The notes under the pieces are model-generated. The model had not been told where the DNA came from. It saw only the letters and a program-made list of their open reading frames with translations, and made no database searches. A DNA stretch of 64,000 bases, from positions 1 to 64,000 of the forward strand of contig JADGJC010000066.1 of the NCBI GenBank assembly GCA_027596075.1, given 5' to 3'. The DNA is from Rhizophlyctis rosea (Eukaryota > Chytridiomycota > Chytridiomycetes > Rhizophlyctidales > Rhizophlyctidaceae). Positions 35,697 through 49,204 of the stretch are shown here, piece after piece; position 1 is the first letter of the stretch; each line of letters opens with the position of its first letter. A program made the position numbers and the translations under genes.

Positions 35697-36258
35697 CTGG
35701 TGAAGTGCCCTCCCCTTACCAACATCAGCCTATATGTCGCGTCCCTTCCGGTTGCCCCAAGTCACCTTGACACGATGGTTCGATCATGCCCCTCCCAACG
35801 ACCAAATACTCATCCACCCACCCAACCAAAAACAATGTGCTCTTTCAGGACGAGTTCGTTGAAGCCCTCTGAAAAGTTTGAAGTTCGTGGGCTTCAAACA
35901 GGGTTAGCTCCTTGCCGTTACGAGTGGATATGAACGCATTTTGCGGCCTGCGCGCAGGACTCAGATTTCAGCTTTCCAGTTGCCCCACTAACCCAGGGAG
36001 GTCCAGAAGCAATACTATTGCCGGCCGTGTTGTTATTTGTGTTGGGGTTTCCCCCATTCTGCATTCCAACGTTCATCGCTTTCTCACGTGGTGGTGGTAG
36101 TTGTTGTTGTGGTGGTTGTAGGAGCAAGGGATAGCAAGTTGACAAGGCAAACAGTACACATCCTCCATTCTTCTCCACCGCTTTTAACAAACCGCAGCCG
36201 AAGGGCTGCCTAACCTAATGGCCGATAGCATATTGGGTGCACCTCACCCGCCAGCGCA

Positions 36259-36284
36259 CCACCCACCCACCCACCCACCCACCC
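36259..36284. repeat. (CCCA)n microsatellite
   Basis: About six perfect ACCC/CCCA units in a row, in the gene-poor region upstream of the bZIP gene. Confidence 0.8.
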
Positions 36285-36646
36285 TATTAGCGCCTCCACG
36301 CCGCCCATAGTGTCAAAAAGTGTTTCCCCCGCCTGTAGTGTGTACAGCAGCCGAGGGACCCGCGAGTCCGTGCCCCCTTCTCATTGCTTATTACATCTTG
36401 CTCACCTATTATGAGTGCAAGTGCACACGCGTATATGACTTGGTATGAGCCAGCGAGGGAGGAGGGGAAATGGGTGACGAAAGGTGACAAGCGGGGTGAA
36501 TGCTTGACTGATTGTGATCACGGGGAAGATGGACCCAGCCTCGACCTTTTTATGACGGAGTGCGGGTCATCCACGCCCCTCCATTCATGCTGAGTCATGG
36601 CCGCATATTTCATCCAATCACATCGGGGCTGATACCCCCTCATTGA

Positions 36647-36677
36647 GCACGTGACTGAAAGTTATTGAGTCACGTGC
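36647..36677. promoter_or_regulatory. perfect 10-bp inverted repeat carrying two CACGTG E-boxes
   Basis: GCACGTGACT at 36647-36656 and its exact reverse complement AGTCACGTGC at 36668-36677, with 11 bases between. A CCAAT box lies about 35 bases upstream (36614). Known binders of CACGTGA in fungi are bHLH factors such as Cbf1 and USF-like proteins. Target gene unknown; the bZIP start is about 1.07 kb away. Confidence 0.5.
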
Positions 36678-39600
36678 GTTACGAGACAAACATTTCTCTC
36701 TCGGCCATCAGGGTCCTATGCTCGATGTGTCCTCTTCTTGCAAAATTTCGATGTCCGCGTATTTACCCTGGCAGGCTGTTGATTGTCCGCCACGTCAAAG
36801 AAAAATCGCCGCTGCATAATGATAGGGAATGGATGGAACAAAGCATTGTCAAGTATATCGTTGGCACCGCATGGTCCACAATCAAAACAGTGATTAGCTT
36901 CTAGGGTTGATCGACTCGGCCCCCACAAAGCAAAAGCAACAGCCTTGCTCAAACACCAGCTCTGTTATTCTATTGTTACAAGGTGATCCGGCTCTCAATT
37001 TATTCATGGCACTAGCGGGCCATAACCCGAACGGCAGATGATCAGACCGCCACTCTCCAAAGCAAGCTTTCTTTCCCAACAAATTCAAACACCAAGCTCC
37101 GCTCAACCTTCTGGAGTAGAAGGTCTAAAACTCAATCAAAATATCATTGACGCCGCTTGACACGGTACTGCTGACGCACGTAGCATTGATTAGCCGAGTT
37201 TGCATCCGTGACGAATCCGATCCTCTTTTTTTTTTGTGTCATTCTGGTAATACCAAAATGTTCAACGTAATCCAAAAAAGCCTTTTGTGCAGCTGATGAC
37301 ACCTGTAGGAAGGTGTATCTATCAATCACGCGATGTAGAAAAATAGACATGAAGCTTCGACCCATCGCTTTTACAATTGCGTCCACTTGTCAAGACATAT
37401 GGTTGCACGAAATTTGTATCTTCTCATCTGGCATGTGGTGTCCGCAATCATCCTTCACTCTTCGATTGAGGCTGAGCATCAGTAGCATCGCAACGCCAAG
37501 TGTCAATGCTTCTTAACATGAGAGCAAAAAATGAAGTGCATACGCGCGACCCGTCACATACTTCGCACCGACAACTTCATAGTCCCCTGCTGACACTCTA
37601 GCAAGCTGAAATTTACCCCTTCCGTTTCGCAGTGAGATCACTCAATCCGTGCGGTGCCATTACGTAGTTTCCACTTGTGACGCTTGTGGTCGACACAACG
37701 CCATCTCAGACTTCTCAGCACTCATCGCCGCAAAACAATCAATAGGGGCAACTACGGCAGACAGTTTTGAAACGCAGAGGGCCCTACACACCGTTATAGA
37801 GCAGATGAGATGATCCATAGCTGCCATTCATGACGCCAGACTTGATCATGCAGATTTCAAGTGAAAGAGACAATTGCGGCTGTCCTGTCAAGGGGAATCC
37901 AGCCCTACATCAGCAAATGGCGCAACGTCACCAAAACTTGCTTGAAATACCTTTCTTCTCAAGTGTAGATGCCCCAACAATGAGAAGAAACAGTAGAAAC
38001 CACCCGGACACCTTCGTCCGCTTGAAACCATATACAGATAAGGGAACACAACCGCTATCGGTGTCAAAGTTGCACTTAAACTGAAAGCTCAAAACTTTCG
38101 ACAGGTCAAGTAGGTCAACCAGGTCACTCGGTTAGACCAGAAGTGGAAATGCATGATGCCGAAGATGAGCGCGTAGGCATCGCAGCCAAAGAACCAAGCA
38201 TCAGGGAGATCCCCTCTTGATCGCCATAATCATGCTTCTGCTGGGATCGGGCAACTCTTTCTTTTTTCGAAGCCAATCGGTATCGCAAACATCATGAACT
38301 TGATAAACAATACCACTTCAAACCCTCTTGCATTTTGCGTGCTTCCTATTCACAGCAATCTATCTATTTGCAACGGCGGCGCAAGCATTCTTGACTTCTG
38401 TTCGAACATTAGCAAACTGTCTTGGGGGATGCCTTTCCTTCTTCGTCCAAGTCGCCACACGTCCTCCTCGTTAAATGCGCCAAGGAGTGCTCATCCTCAA
38501 TGTGATGTAATTCAAGCACTCCGATCTGGTGAAATTCTGTCTCTTTTTGCTTTGGTAAAGGTTCTTACCTGCTTACAGTCTGCATTATATCCAACCATTC
38601 GACAAACCAAAGTGACCGACTCCATCAACTTCATTGAATAAGAGCATCAATCCGATGGTCAACTTTTTGAATGGAGCGAATGCTTCTCGACATTCTCGTG
38701 GCCCATCGGAAACCTCACCATAGTCACATGTATTCATCAGAATGCATTCACCGCCACGTTTCACTTGGACCCTCAACTGCGTATCGGCCAAGTCATGGGT
38801 ACCAAAACATCCGTCGAGATTGCTTCAATACACCGTCCGATGAATCAACAAGGTGTAGAGCAGAGGCCCTTTTTTCTCCCATCATACTCTCTATCAGGCG
38901 CATGCGCATGTGGCACGGTTGCGCTAACGCATTCTATTCGGCTGCCTCATCTTACTTTGCGATCCCGAATAACGCATAAATGGGATCATGACCAGTTTTG
39001 AAAGATTGCTCCAACAACCGAAGGTGTTCAAGTCAGTGTATGAGGGAAACATCATGGCAATTCATTTTTGCTCCTCCTACAGCTAGCAATACCTCAATCA
39101 GACGTCTGTACCTCGAGCAGAGTTCACGCTACCTCCTGACCGAAAAAAAAATCATCAAAAGGAAGTCGCACTGACGTTGTCACGTCCTCATCTTCCGGCG
39201 CACCTACGAAAACCTCAAACTATACTGATGTCCAGTCGCAAACCTTTCCTCAATCAGATTGCCTAACAATAAGGTCAGTCGGCAGAACCCAGCGTGCGCT
39301 AGACAGCTCGCAAAAGAAAGTACAAATTCCACGTTGGAAATTGTCCGGTAGTGTGGCTGCATTTCGTCCCTCGTGTCTGGTGCAGTGCACAATTTACCTC
39401 GTGAATGACAAATGTTGTTGAACTGCTGGTAAGATTCATTCAATCCTGCTACTCGTGCGATACAAGACGATCTTGCTTGCCGCATTGGTAATTCACGTCA
39501 ATCAAGTAAACTAGCCACGCTCGCCAAATGACTCGAAGCTATTCAGCGGCGCGCTTATATTGAAAACCACATTGATGCACAGCAACCCCAGCTTATAAGG

Positions 39601-42250
39601 TCATGGGTATCGAATCACTCACCGTTCTGCAAGTGTGCTTGACTTCCTCAGAAAACCCAGGCGGCAGAAAAACGAACACAGGAGACGTCAGATTGTTGGT
39701 GGGCACGGCTTAGCCAGATATCCACCAACGCTCACGGCTGCCCTGATCGCAAAAAGACCCTTCCTGCTATGTAACAAATGTATTGCAATATCTCTATACC
39801 ATGCACACGACCCTCATCAAAATTCTGGCCCAAGTAAAGAAAGCTCAATATCAGGTGCAGTCTAAGTTGGCGTTGGATATGCTGGCGACAACTTGCTAAG
39901 TTCCCGCACCCCTCCTTGACAACCCTCCTTTTGGGACCCAATCGAGACCCTCTCGTCAAACTTCACCCGTCAACAGCAATGAAGCGGGGAGCAATTCAGT
40001 TGGCCTCACACTCTCAATTCCGCGCACAACCTCTTTTCACTTGTTCCGGTCTTCCACGATTTGGTCACTGCGTCTTGAGGTGCTGCGTTTGCTCCCCTTA
40101 GGGTCAGCCTTGAGATGATTTTGAATGGGCGCTCATAACACTTACGGTCACACTGCAATCTGCAAGAAGACGGCTGCTATGATGACCTCGATGCTACATC
40201 CTGAGATTGCCTCGCTTTGATCGCGGCTCTTGCTCATGCATATGATCCTCACTGAGATGAGAACATTGTCATTGCTCTTGGGTTCCCCGCCATGAAAGAA
40301 AGAACCCCTTATCAAAGATAAGCCTAGAATATGAGCTGAGTATGCCTGTAGCGGCATTGCAAGAAGACCGAATCTATTTTCCAATAAACATTTGTCATCA
40401 CTTCCGTCAATGCATAGAGAAGCTTGGGTTCAAACAACGATACATGGAGGGACCAGCTCGCTATCGGGGATCAGCTTCAGTCCATCTTAAGAGGTTGGCA
40501 GGAGATGATGGTAGATTTGAAATAGGTGGGTCGAAGTGGGGACAGTCACCTGCACCGTCAAATTGGAGTCCTGGGGTGATCGATGCAACGGTGCTGCCAT
40601 CATCATCAGCGAACAGGCCGCTTGTATTGTCGGCTGTCTTCCTTAATGGCTTCTCGTACACCAACTCAAGCCCAATGACAAGGCAGTATGTCCCAAGATG
40701 TCCACCGAGGCCATCGATCCCAATTAAGTCAGTAGCATTATCGGCAAATAGATCTATGAGTAAGTTCCATTTTGCAGGTCAGCGCACGCCACCAGTACTG
40801 GTAATTGAAGATACCGAAGACAATACCGTTGTACACGGCCATTGGCAAAACCTTGTAACCCGTCAACAAAATGCACTCAAGCAGCAAAAACATGTCCAAC
40901 GGGATCATCGACCCAGTAACCATCTGCTATGATGTCAAAACGGCCTTGGCAAGGCGACTGCTCGACTAATTGACCGTTGCAGAACCAGTATCGTATTAAG
41001 GAAACAGAACGGGAATCAACAAATTTCCCGTAATGGAGCGTTCCACACCGTGATGCGAAATCCTACCGTCTGCTCCAAGTTGTTTGGAATGACTATGTAA
41101 CATCCTTTCATACCCACCAAAATCCATCCTCATAGCAACTTCATTCTGAATTTGCTGTACTAATCGCCAACCCGCACAGCCTTCATGACTCGAGCCCACC
41201 AACTTTGCCACCTGGGTCGCCCGGTTCCTCCACAGGTGTACGTTACGATACCTTGGCCAATGTGACCCTTATTATATGAGAGGAACTCACGGAAGCCGAG
41301 GAAGAACTTTTCTGTGGCAATGGATTCTGGTAATTCCATCTTTGGTGGATGAGTTGGATGCGGCGAAGGGCTGATGGCTCTCAATGTTGAGGGTCCTTTC
41401 GGGACGCTTCCACAACGTGAGACTTCGGAGTGAGGGTTGCCTCTCCTCAACGCGCCCCATGCGAAGGTAGATGCAGTTGCATTAATGTATCATGTAGCAT
41501 CACACTTAAAGTTCCCTGAGTCTTATCAAATGTGAAATTGCAACGTCGGTTGCCGCAGTCCCTTGGCTGCGTTGGTTCACATGCGTCAAACATCTGAAGT
41601 AGTGATGTTGATTCCGATACAGCAATAAGGTTGTGGTGCGGCGGTGCGCATTGTGGAAGGAGTCATGTTTCTGAGAAGTGTCTCACTGAGTTTGGATAAA
41701 AGGTCGAGATAGTGCTTGCCTCAGACTTTGTTTCCTGCGCAATGCAAGGAGCAAAATCCCGGAACTCATGACGACATACCGTTTGGTTGACGTTGCTTGC
41801 CCTCAACAAGTTGCGCATCTTCACGATGTGGTGAACCATCAACTGGTGGTAAAGGTGAAAACCCACTGCCGTCGAATTTAAAAGATCAACATAGGGGGAG
41901 AACGAACATAGTTGAACATGGTGGACCGGGTGGTGAGACCCTGTGGCGGTGTAATGATTGTGTAATGACAGGGCGACGTTTGGGCGATCTGATTGGTCCC
42001 AATATCGGAGCTGAGCCACCACGGAGGTGAGTGACTCATAACCATTCATGTCCTCCCCTTTGGGTTGGGCGCAAACAACCAAACGCACGCACCTGGGCCC
42101 TGTTGCTGCCCCACCATTTCTTCCCAATTCCCACGGCACCATTAGGGGAAAGCAACAACCTTAGCCTCTTGCAATACACCCAGTGTACACCAGGCGATAC
42201 ACTCTAACGGTCCGAGTTCACTATTTCGACAAAGCAGTGAGAGGTGCACT

Positions 42251-45200
42251 ATGTCCTCCCCGCTGCTGCGACACGACGATAGGTCGTCGCCTCCAGTATC
42301 GGACGTGGACTCTGCATACTCTTCCTTCCACGACAGCCACGACGGGGACTACGACGAGCTGTTAAATGCATTTGTAGACCCAACAGGGGGTCAAGCACCT
42401 ACCACTACGGCAGCTGTTGGAAATGGGAGATCTCTCTCCGTTGAGGCTTTTGGTTTGGCAGGGGGGCTGGTCGGGGCGGGCGGCGCCCAGCAAGCGAGTT
42501 CGTCTCCATTTGCATTTAATGGACTGACCGGAATGGGTGGTTTAGCTGGAGTAGGCGGAGTGTTCCAACACTCTCTTTTCGGCGGAGTTGACGGAATGAG
42601 TGAAACAGGTTCGGTCACGAGCAGCATGGGAGGTATTGCCAGGTCTCACGGCGGGGACAGCCTGGTAGACCTGACTGCCTCTGATTCACATTCAACCTCC
42701 TCCTCCTCCTTTGATATTGGGGCTGCAAAAGCCAAGCTTGACTCCCAGAGGGGCTTCGTGGGCAAGGGTTTGCAAATCAGAATATTGGGTGTTCCCCAAC
42801 ACAATGCAAAGTCTAGGGTGGAAACCCAGGTCAAAATTTGCTTGCAACTGGTGACGGACGCCGGGGAGAAAGTCGGTATGTGGTCCCAGTTGCGGCTGCC
42901 TGAGATGTTGCTGGCTCGGGAAAGAGCACGGAAGACCAAGGTGTCAGGTAAATAATACTCTTGCCTCAAAACTGTGAAGATCCATGCATACTGACCTGAT
43001 GTGTTGTGTAGACGATCCAGATATCTTAAAAACCATATTAGACTTAGAAGCCCTTGTCGTTTGCGCATCTGATATAGACAAAGCAGTCCAAACATGTCTC
43101 GGTTGTGTCCAACGAGAGGTGAACAAATGTATTCCCGCCAGATGTATTCTCTCAAAACTAAAACTACGTTTTTTTTGCAGAGAAAAAGAGCAAAGAAGAA
43201 GGATTCTGTCCGTCAACCAGTAAAGGCCGAAAATGCTACTGACACCGACGAGGAGAACCTTGCCATGGAGCAAAAGCGAGTCATTTTATTCAGCAGTGGC
43301 CCACTAGTGGAGTTCAGCAGTGGAGATACCATCATCCCTACCAGAATCACGTGCTATTGTCGGCACCATAATGAAAAGACTGGGTTTTGGTGGGTACTTG
43401 CAATTCAGCAAGCAATATCTATCACTTGCTCATATAGTTCGCTTTTTTTTCAGCATCTACTATGTGTTCCGAAATGTCCGCAAAGAAATCATTGCAACTG
43501 GCCTATCTCCACCCATCATGATCACCGACGACCACAAATCTGCCAAACAACAACCTTCTTCTCGCAAACGACAAAGAACTGACGACCACGTTGGACCAGA
43601 TACCCCCTCCACACCAGCCATCCCATCATACCCACAAATTTCACCTACACCCGCCATGCCTTCCGCCACCACATTCCTCCACTCTACACCCCCCTCACCG
43701 GAAACCGCCTCTTCCACCGCTCTCAACACCCCAATTTCACCATTCACTGTACCCGATGGACTCCATCAAGCAGAAGCACAAGATGTCGTCATGGAAGTGG
43801 ATGGGAAAACCTTCACGTCCATAGAATTGCAGAATGTGTTGGGTTTAGCTCATAACAGTCTGTTAATGGACCTAACACCACCTCCACCATCCGGCCCGCC
43901 ACCCCCAACCATCACACGTGTCATTCCCAGCGAAGGACCCGTCGCGGGCGGAATAGAAGTCACCGTCCTAGGCTCCAACTTCCATGACCAACTCGTTGTC
44001 TGCTTCGGAGGTGTTACGGCTGTCCCCACGCATTTCTGGAGCGAAACAACACTAGTATGCATGCTCCCTCCTAGCCTCATCGCCGGACCTGTGGAAGTCC
44101 GCGTTGTGGATTCTACCGGGGTTGGAGAAGGAGAGGGAGGGGTGTTTACATATAAGGATGATTCGGACCGAGCGTTGATGGAGTTGGCATTACAGGTTTT
44201 GGGGTTAAGGATGACGGGAAAGGTGGAAGATGCGAGACAGATTGCTATGAGGATTGTTGCTAATTCTGCTGGTGGGGGAAATGGGGGTACACCATCTCCG
44301 GATGCACCACAACAAAGTCAGGCGGCGTCACTCAGACTTGCTGCATCTATTCTTACACATTCCATCGCCCCACTCCCCCGCACCGATCTCGAACTCCTGA
44401 TTATCCACGCCCTCTCCTCACTCGAACTCCAACTCCACGAAAAGGGACAGCGGCTTGTGCTTGATGAGCAGAAAACGTCGACGGGACAGACTATGTTGCA
44501 TTTAGCGTGTATGACGTCCATGACGACACTCGGGAAGTGGCTCCTCAGTCGGCGGGTAGAAGTTAACGAGAGCGATTCGGTTGGGATGACACCATTACAC
44601 TGGAGTGCCTGGAGGGGGGATGTCGGCGTAGTCCGGGAACTGTGTGGACGGGGTGCGAGGTGGGAGGGCAGAAACAATTGGGGTGCGGTTCCTTCTGACC
44701 TCGCTGCTGCGGAAGGCCACGAAGATGTTGTGATGTACTTGGAAGAAGTGGAACGGAGGGCGGTGGAAGGGGAGGAAGGGGGTGTTAGTGAGGTTGGGAG
44801 TGTGACGGAGAGCACAATCACTGGATTTGAGGGGAGTGTGGTCACCGAAAGCGTGTTTGATGGGGAAGATGGTGGAGAAGAAGAATTTGATGATGATGCG
44901 GATATGGCCTTGATCCTGGACGCTGTCAACAAAGCCGCAGATGCGGGACTATGTAGTATTGGTGGACCTCCTGCTGGGAAATCTGCTGGATTGGGACGGG
45001 TGGAGGTTGGGAGTGTGGGGAGCGCGGAGAAGACGGAGGAGTTGGAGAAGGTCGTTAGTGCTGGGCGGCCGGTCGCGCGAGGTGTGGAGGCACCACCTAA
45101 ACCGGTTGTGACGCCCGCAGCGAGCGAGGCAGTTGCTATTGCGGCAATGTTGGTTGAGGGTGTGGGGGTGGGGAGGGGAGTCAGTTTCGATGCATTTGTT

Positions 45201-45741
45201 GGGGCTATGGAGGGCGGCTCTCCTTCACGCCCCGTTGCACCGCCCATCAATAAAATGGGATACGGAAGCGCGAAGAAGGTCGTTACTTCCCAGCCTCCTA
45301 AACCCATACCTCGGCCACCACCGATGGTGAGACGGGCGTCGGGGAGGGGTATCATTCCAATTTCTGCGGCTCCGTATGGGATGGCTAGCAGTAATGGGGC
45401 AAATGGGTGGGATGTACCAAGTGTTGGAAGGGAAAGTTTGTTGGCGTTTTCAGTTCGGGTTGTTGGGTTGCCAAAAATTGGGGATTTGGTCGGGGTGGGG
45501 AAGGGGGGAGAAGGAGTTTTGTGGCGGCTCGTGGTGGGCGCGATCTTTGTTGGTAAGTGCTTATTGTTTTGTTGTCTTGGACAGGGTGCTTCTTTGCGTG
45601 TGTGTTGAATTCAATGCTGATACCTGGCGCACGTTCTTAACAGTGCTGGCAATGGTAATGATCACGCATGTAGTTGGGACTGGCTTGCCAACAACTCTTG
45701 TTCCAGTTTCGCCCGTCCGGGCAGTGGCAGGAGCTGTTTGA
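42251..45741 (+). CDS. MGA2: Spt23/Mga2-like membrane-tethered transcription factor (IPT/TIG, ankyrin, C-terminal TM)
   Basis: Endoplasmic-reticulum-anchored activator of the Spt23/Mga2 family, which senses membrane lipid state and drives fatty-acid desaturase genes after proteolytic release. Exons 42251-42947, 43012-43118, 43181-43389, 43454-45552 and 45644-45741 join in phase, 1,069 residues. In order: a Gly/Ser-rich N-terminus; the family domain with RILGVPQHNAKSRVETQ, a basic RKRAKKK patch, TCYCRHHNEKTGF and PPIMITDDHKS; an IPT/TIG domain (ITRVIPSEGPVAGGIEVTVL); ankyrin repeats (GMTPLHWSAWRGDVGVV, AAAEGHEDVVMYL); and a C-terminal hydrophobic anchor, LVVGAIFVVLAMVMITHVV, split by the last intron. 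All the family's hallmark parts are present. Desaturase control is inferred from yeast. Confidence 0.9.
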
Positions 45742-46237
45742 CTAGCGGTCTCCGAAGCTATCCTGCTTGTCTCTGGCACTAGTTATTTTGTAGATTTTTA
45801 TGGAAGGTTTATTGTTGGAGGTTCGTTCTTGTATATTGTTTAGATACTTGTCTGTGCACGGGAAGAGGTGTTAGCGGTAATCAAATCTCGCTTGGAATGT
45901 GCTATTGACAACTCATATCATTCCGTCCGCCCGAGCACCATTTGGCCAGTCAACTAGTTGAAACAACATGTTGTTTGACTTGAAAGCCCTTTGGCCAATT
46001 CATTCCAGCATTACTATTACGACACTACAAGCTGAGCTGGATACGATCATGTACATACACCCTTCATCAGCAAGATTTATATTATGGCCACCATTCTGCA
46101 ACTGATTTCCACACTCTTCTGCCCTTTCCTTTGAGAAGCTTTCCCTCATTCCAAAATCTCGGTTCGCAATCCGCGAGCAATGCAACTCCGGCACATTGAG
46201 CTTCCATGCACGCCTCCACATCCCACTAGATGTTCAT
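45742..46237. other. convergent intergenic region
   Basis: Between the Spt23/Mga2-like stop (+) and the next minus-strand stop. Nothing recognised. Confidence 0.45.
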
Positions 46238-47878
46238 CTACAAAGACTCTCCCGCCACAGGATCTCCCGACATCAAATGCCCCAAAATATTCCCAGCAAG
46301 TACTGCATGAAGCTCCGCTTGTCCAGCAGCTTCCTTGGCACCCAATGCTTCTCGAGCAGCAACATCCGCAGCCTCTTTGGCAGCCAGGGCCTTGCGCTCC
46401 CCCTCTTCAGCCACTTGCCGGAAAGCCAATGCTCTTTCTGCAGCATGTTCGAACCTCTCCCTTGCCCGCGCCACTTTTTCTGCATGAAGTTCCGCTTGGA
46501 GGCGCTCGAGCTCTTCTTGCAACTGCCAGCGCTCCAACATCTCTCCTGACCATGGCATGCGCGTAACCATTGTCGCGTTGCTATTGAAATCTTCCCTGAC
46601 AACCTTCTGGTGGAGTTTTGATTCGATGTCTTCAGTCTGCGGCTGTGCATGGCTTTTAAGCAGGGCCAGGTAGGATTCACAGGCTTCAGTTTGCGCCCAA
46701 ATGGAAGGTGGCAACATAACAGGGTTGTTTGTGAATCGTAGAGCGGCGTCCCGTTCTTCAATCACTTGGTGCGGCACATTGTCGGACGGTGGATGAGATG
46801 AGCTTCTCTCCTCTGCCTCAAAGAATGGTGATTGGCTGTCATCCCGACGCATTTGAACTGCATCAGTCTGATCCTCCTCAGCAGCAGATGACTCAGATGG
46901 CAGCAAATTTTGAGTCTGGAACGTGGAATGGTCAGTAAAGAGCTGCATAATATCAAGAAAAAGAGCGGAGTACCTCAAATGACATTTCTCGATAGTCTTG
47001 CGCATCCAGTCATCACCCTCACTAAACCCAGAGGCTTCAGATGACACCAAATTCTGCAGTTGCGTATGACAAGCTTCAGCAAGGTGAAGGCAGTTTCAGA
47101 TGAGATATGAAAGTCTCGGTAGTCCAGCCATTTAAGGACTTCGACGAAATGAGTGGAATGTAGAATGGTGAATCTTATCAGTCTACAAGAAGAGTGAATC
47201 AATCTACACGAACGACGTCATTTGTTGAGGTGCTTCACTACCGTTGTGTGGAAGAAGGAAACAAACGGAAGGCTGTTCGGCACTGCATTGATTGTGAAAA
47301 AGATTGACTTCGAACGCGGGTTTCAGACCACTCGAAGTCTAACATGACACGATGTCCGTCAGCGTCACAAGCCGCAAGCTTTACCCCAACACCAGGCTCA
47401 TTTTCTTGACGTCCCAATCTTCTTCTGGTTTTCCGTAGAGAAAAGAGTTGTCAAGTCCTTGGTGATTTAACGCATTGGGCTGAATGGAGACAAGAACGTA
47501 TATATCATGGCTGGCGCGACCGTCTTCATCAGGACTACCGCTGTGGACCCTGCAAATCAGAAAAACTATCTAAATGATAAGATTCCGGGGGATGTATACA
47601 AAGATACAACCCCACCAACAGATGAGTAGGTGAGCACCATCAAGCACACCGTACATACGAACTAAACGATCAAGGTCTCGTAGGGAAGAGTCCAGTTTTG
47701 AGAGAACCGGAAACACTTTGTGTATCTCCTTTTGAAGCCTAATTCGTTTGTCCCCGAAAGATACACTGATATTTCTTAGTAGTAGGATGTCTAGCTCTCT
47801 AAAGTGTTGACGGTTGGTTGGGAATGGGGAATGGCCAGTCCATGAAGGCTGTGCCTCCAGATTAAGTAAGCAATACAA
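46238..47878 (-). CDS. unrecognised multi-exon protein with a C-terminal coiled coil
   Basis: I do not recognise the family. Reading on the minus strand: an upstream helical exon ending near 47655 (LQKEIHKVFPVLSKLDSSL); an exon from about 47550 (VHSGSPDEDGRASHDIYVLV ... FLYGKPEEDW); a frame around 47405-47240 (VKLAACDADGHRVMLDFEW); an exon from about 47195 (LIRFTILHSTHFVEVLKWLD); and a long frame, 47050-46238, ending in an Ala/Glu-rich coiled coil (EELERLQAELHAEKVARARE, AAKEAADVAAREALGAKEAA). Acidic Ser-rich blocks QNLVSSEASG and QNLLPSESSA suggest an internal duplication. Two junctions do not resolve cleanly, so exon limits and start are approximate. The PDE6D gene lies divergently upstream. 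Confidence 0.55.
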
Positions 47879-48026
47879 AGGCTGTCCGCAATGGGATGGC
47901 AGGCTTACAAGTTACAAAACCCTTCCCAGCTTCCGAGTCCTAAACCTCCACACTACCCAATCGCAACTACAACATCACCAAATTTATTTCAAGCGCCCAC
48001 TTCATACTTCCCCTGACAACGGCCAC

Positions 48027-48929
<903 letters not shown>

Positions 48930-49204
48930 ATAACGGAGAAATGTGGAATTATCGGTAGATAGACAAGTAGAATGGACGGCAAGCATACTCATAGATGCCA
49001 GATACAAACATTCAAAAAACCCAAACTTTGTATATAGCAAACAACACCGGAAATCATCTTATCATGCGCCTTACGGGGAAACACACAAAACCATCCCCCC
49101 CAAAAAAACAAAACAACAGTATTTTCCCATTCATCATCAAAAACCTATTCCATCACCACCATCCACTTTCTCGAGCTTTGATTTTCAATCTTCCCAACCC
49201 TCGC

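Larger units (their letters stand above)
35697..42250. other. 6.5-kb gene-poor region with scattered hydrophobic frame fragments
   Basis: No intact gene found. On the minus strand some short frames look like pieces of a membrane protein: 37516-37144 (ALTLGVAMLLMLSL then, after an in-frame TGA, MGRSFMSIFLHRVIDRYTF), about 38230-38160 (WFFGCDAYALIFGIMHFHFW) and 40923-40738 (MFLLLECILLTGYKVLPM then YNGIVFGIFNYQYWWRAL). They do not join into a gene by splice signals I can see. The region near the bZIP start should hold its promoter. Confidence 0.35.

Noticed and set aside
36259..36284. Possible CRISPR-like array
   Set aside because: It is a simple CCCA microsatellite without spacers.
40342..40932. 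196-codon plus-strand frame
   Set aside because: Random-looking; the opposite strand has the more protein-like hydrophobic stretch, itself unproven.
46196..46566. Plus-strand frames of 117-128 codons
   Set aside because: Antisense to the coiled-coil region of the minus-strand gene.
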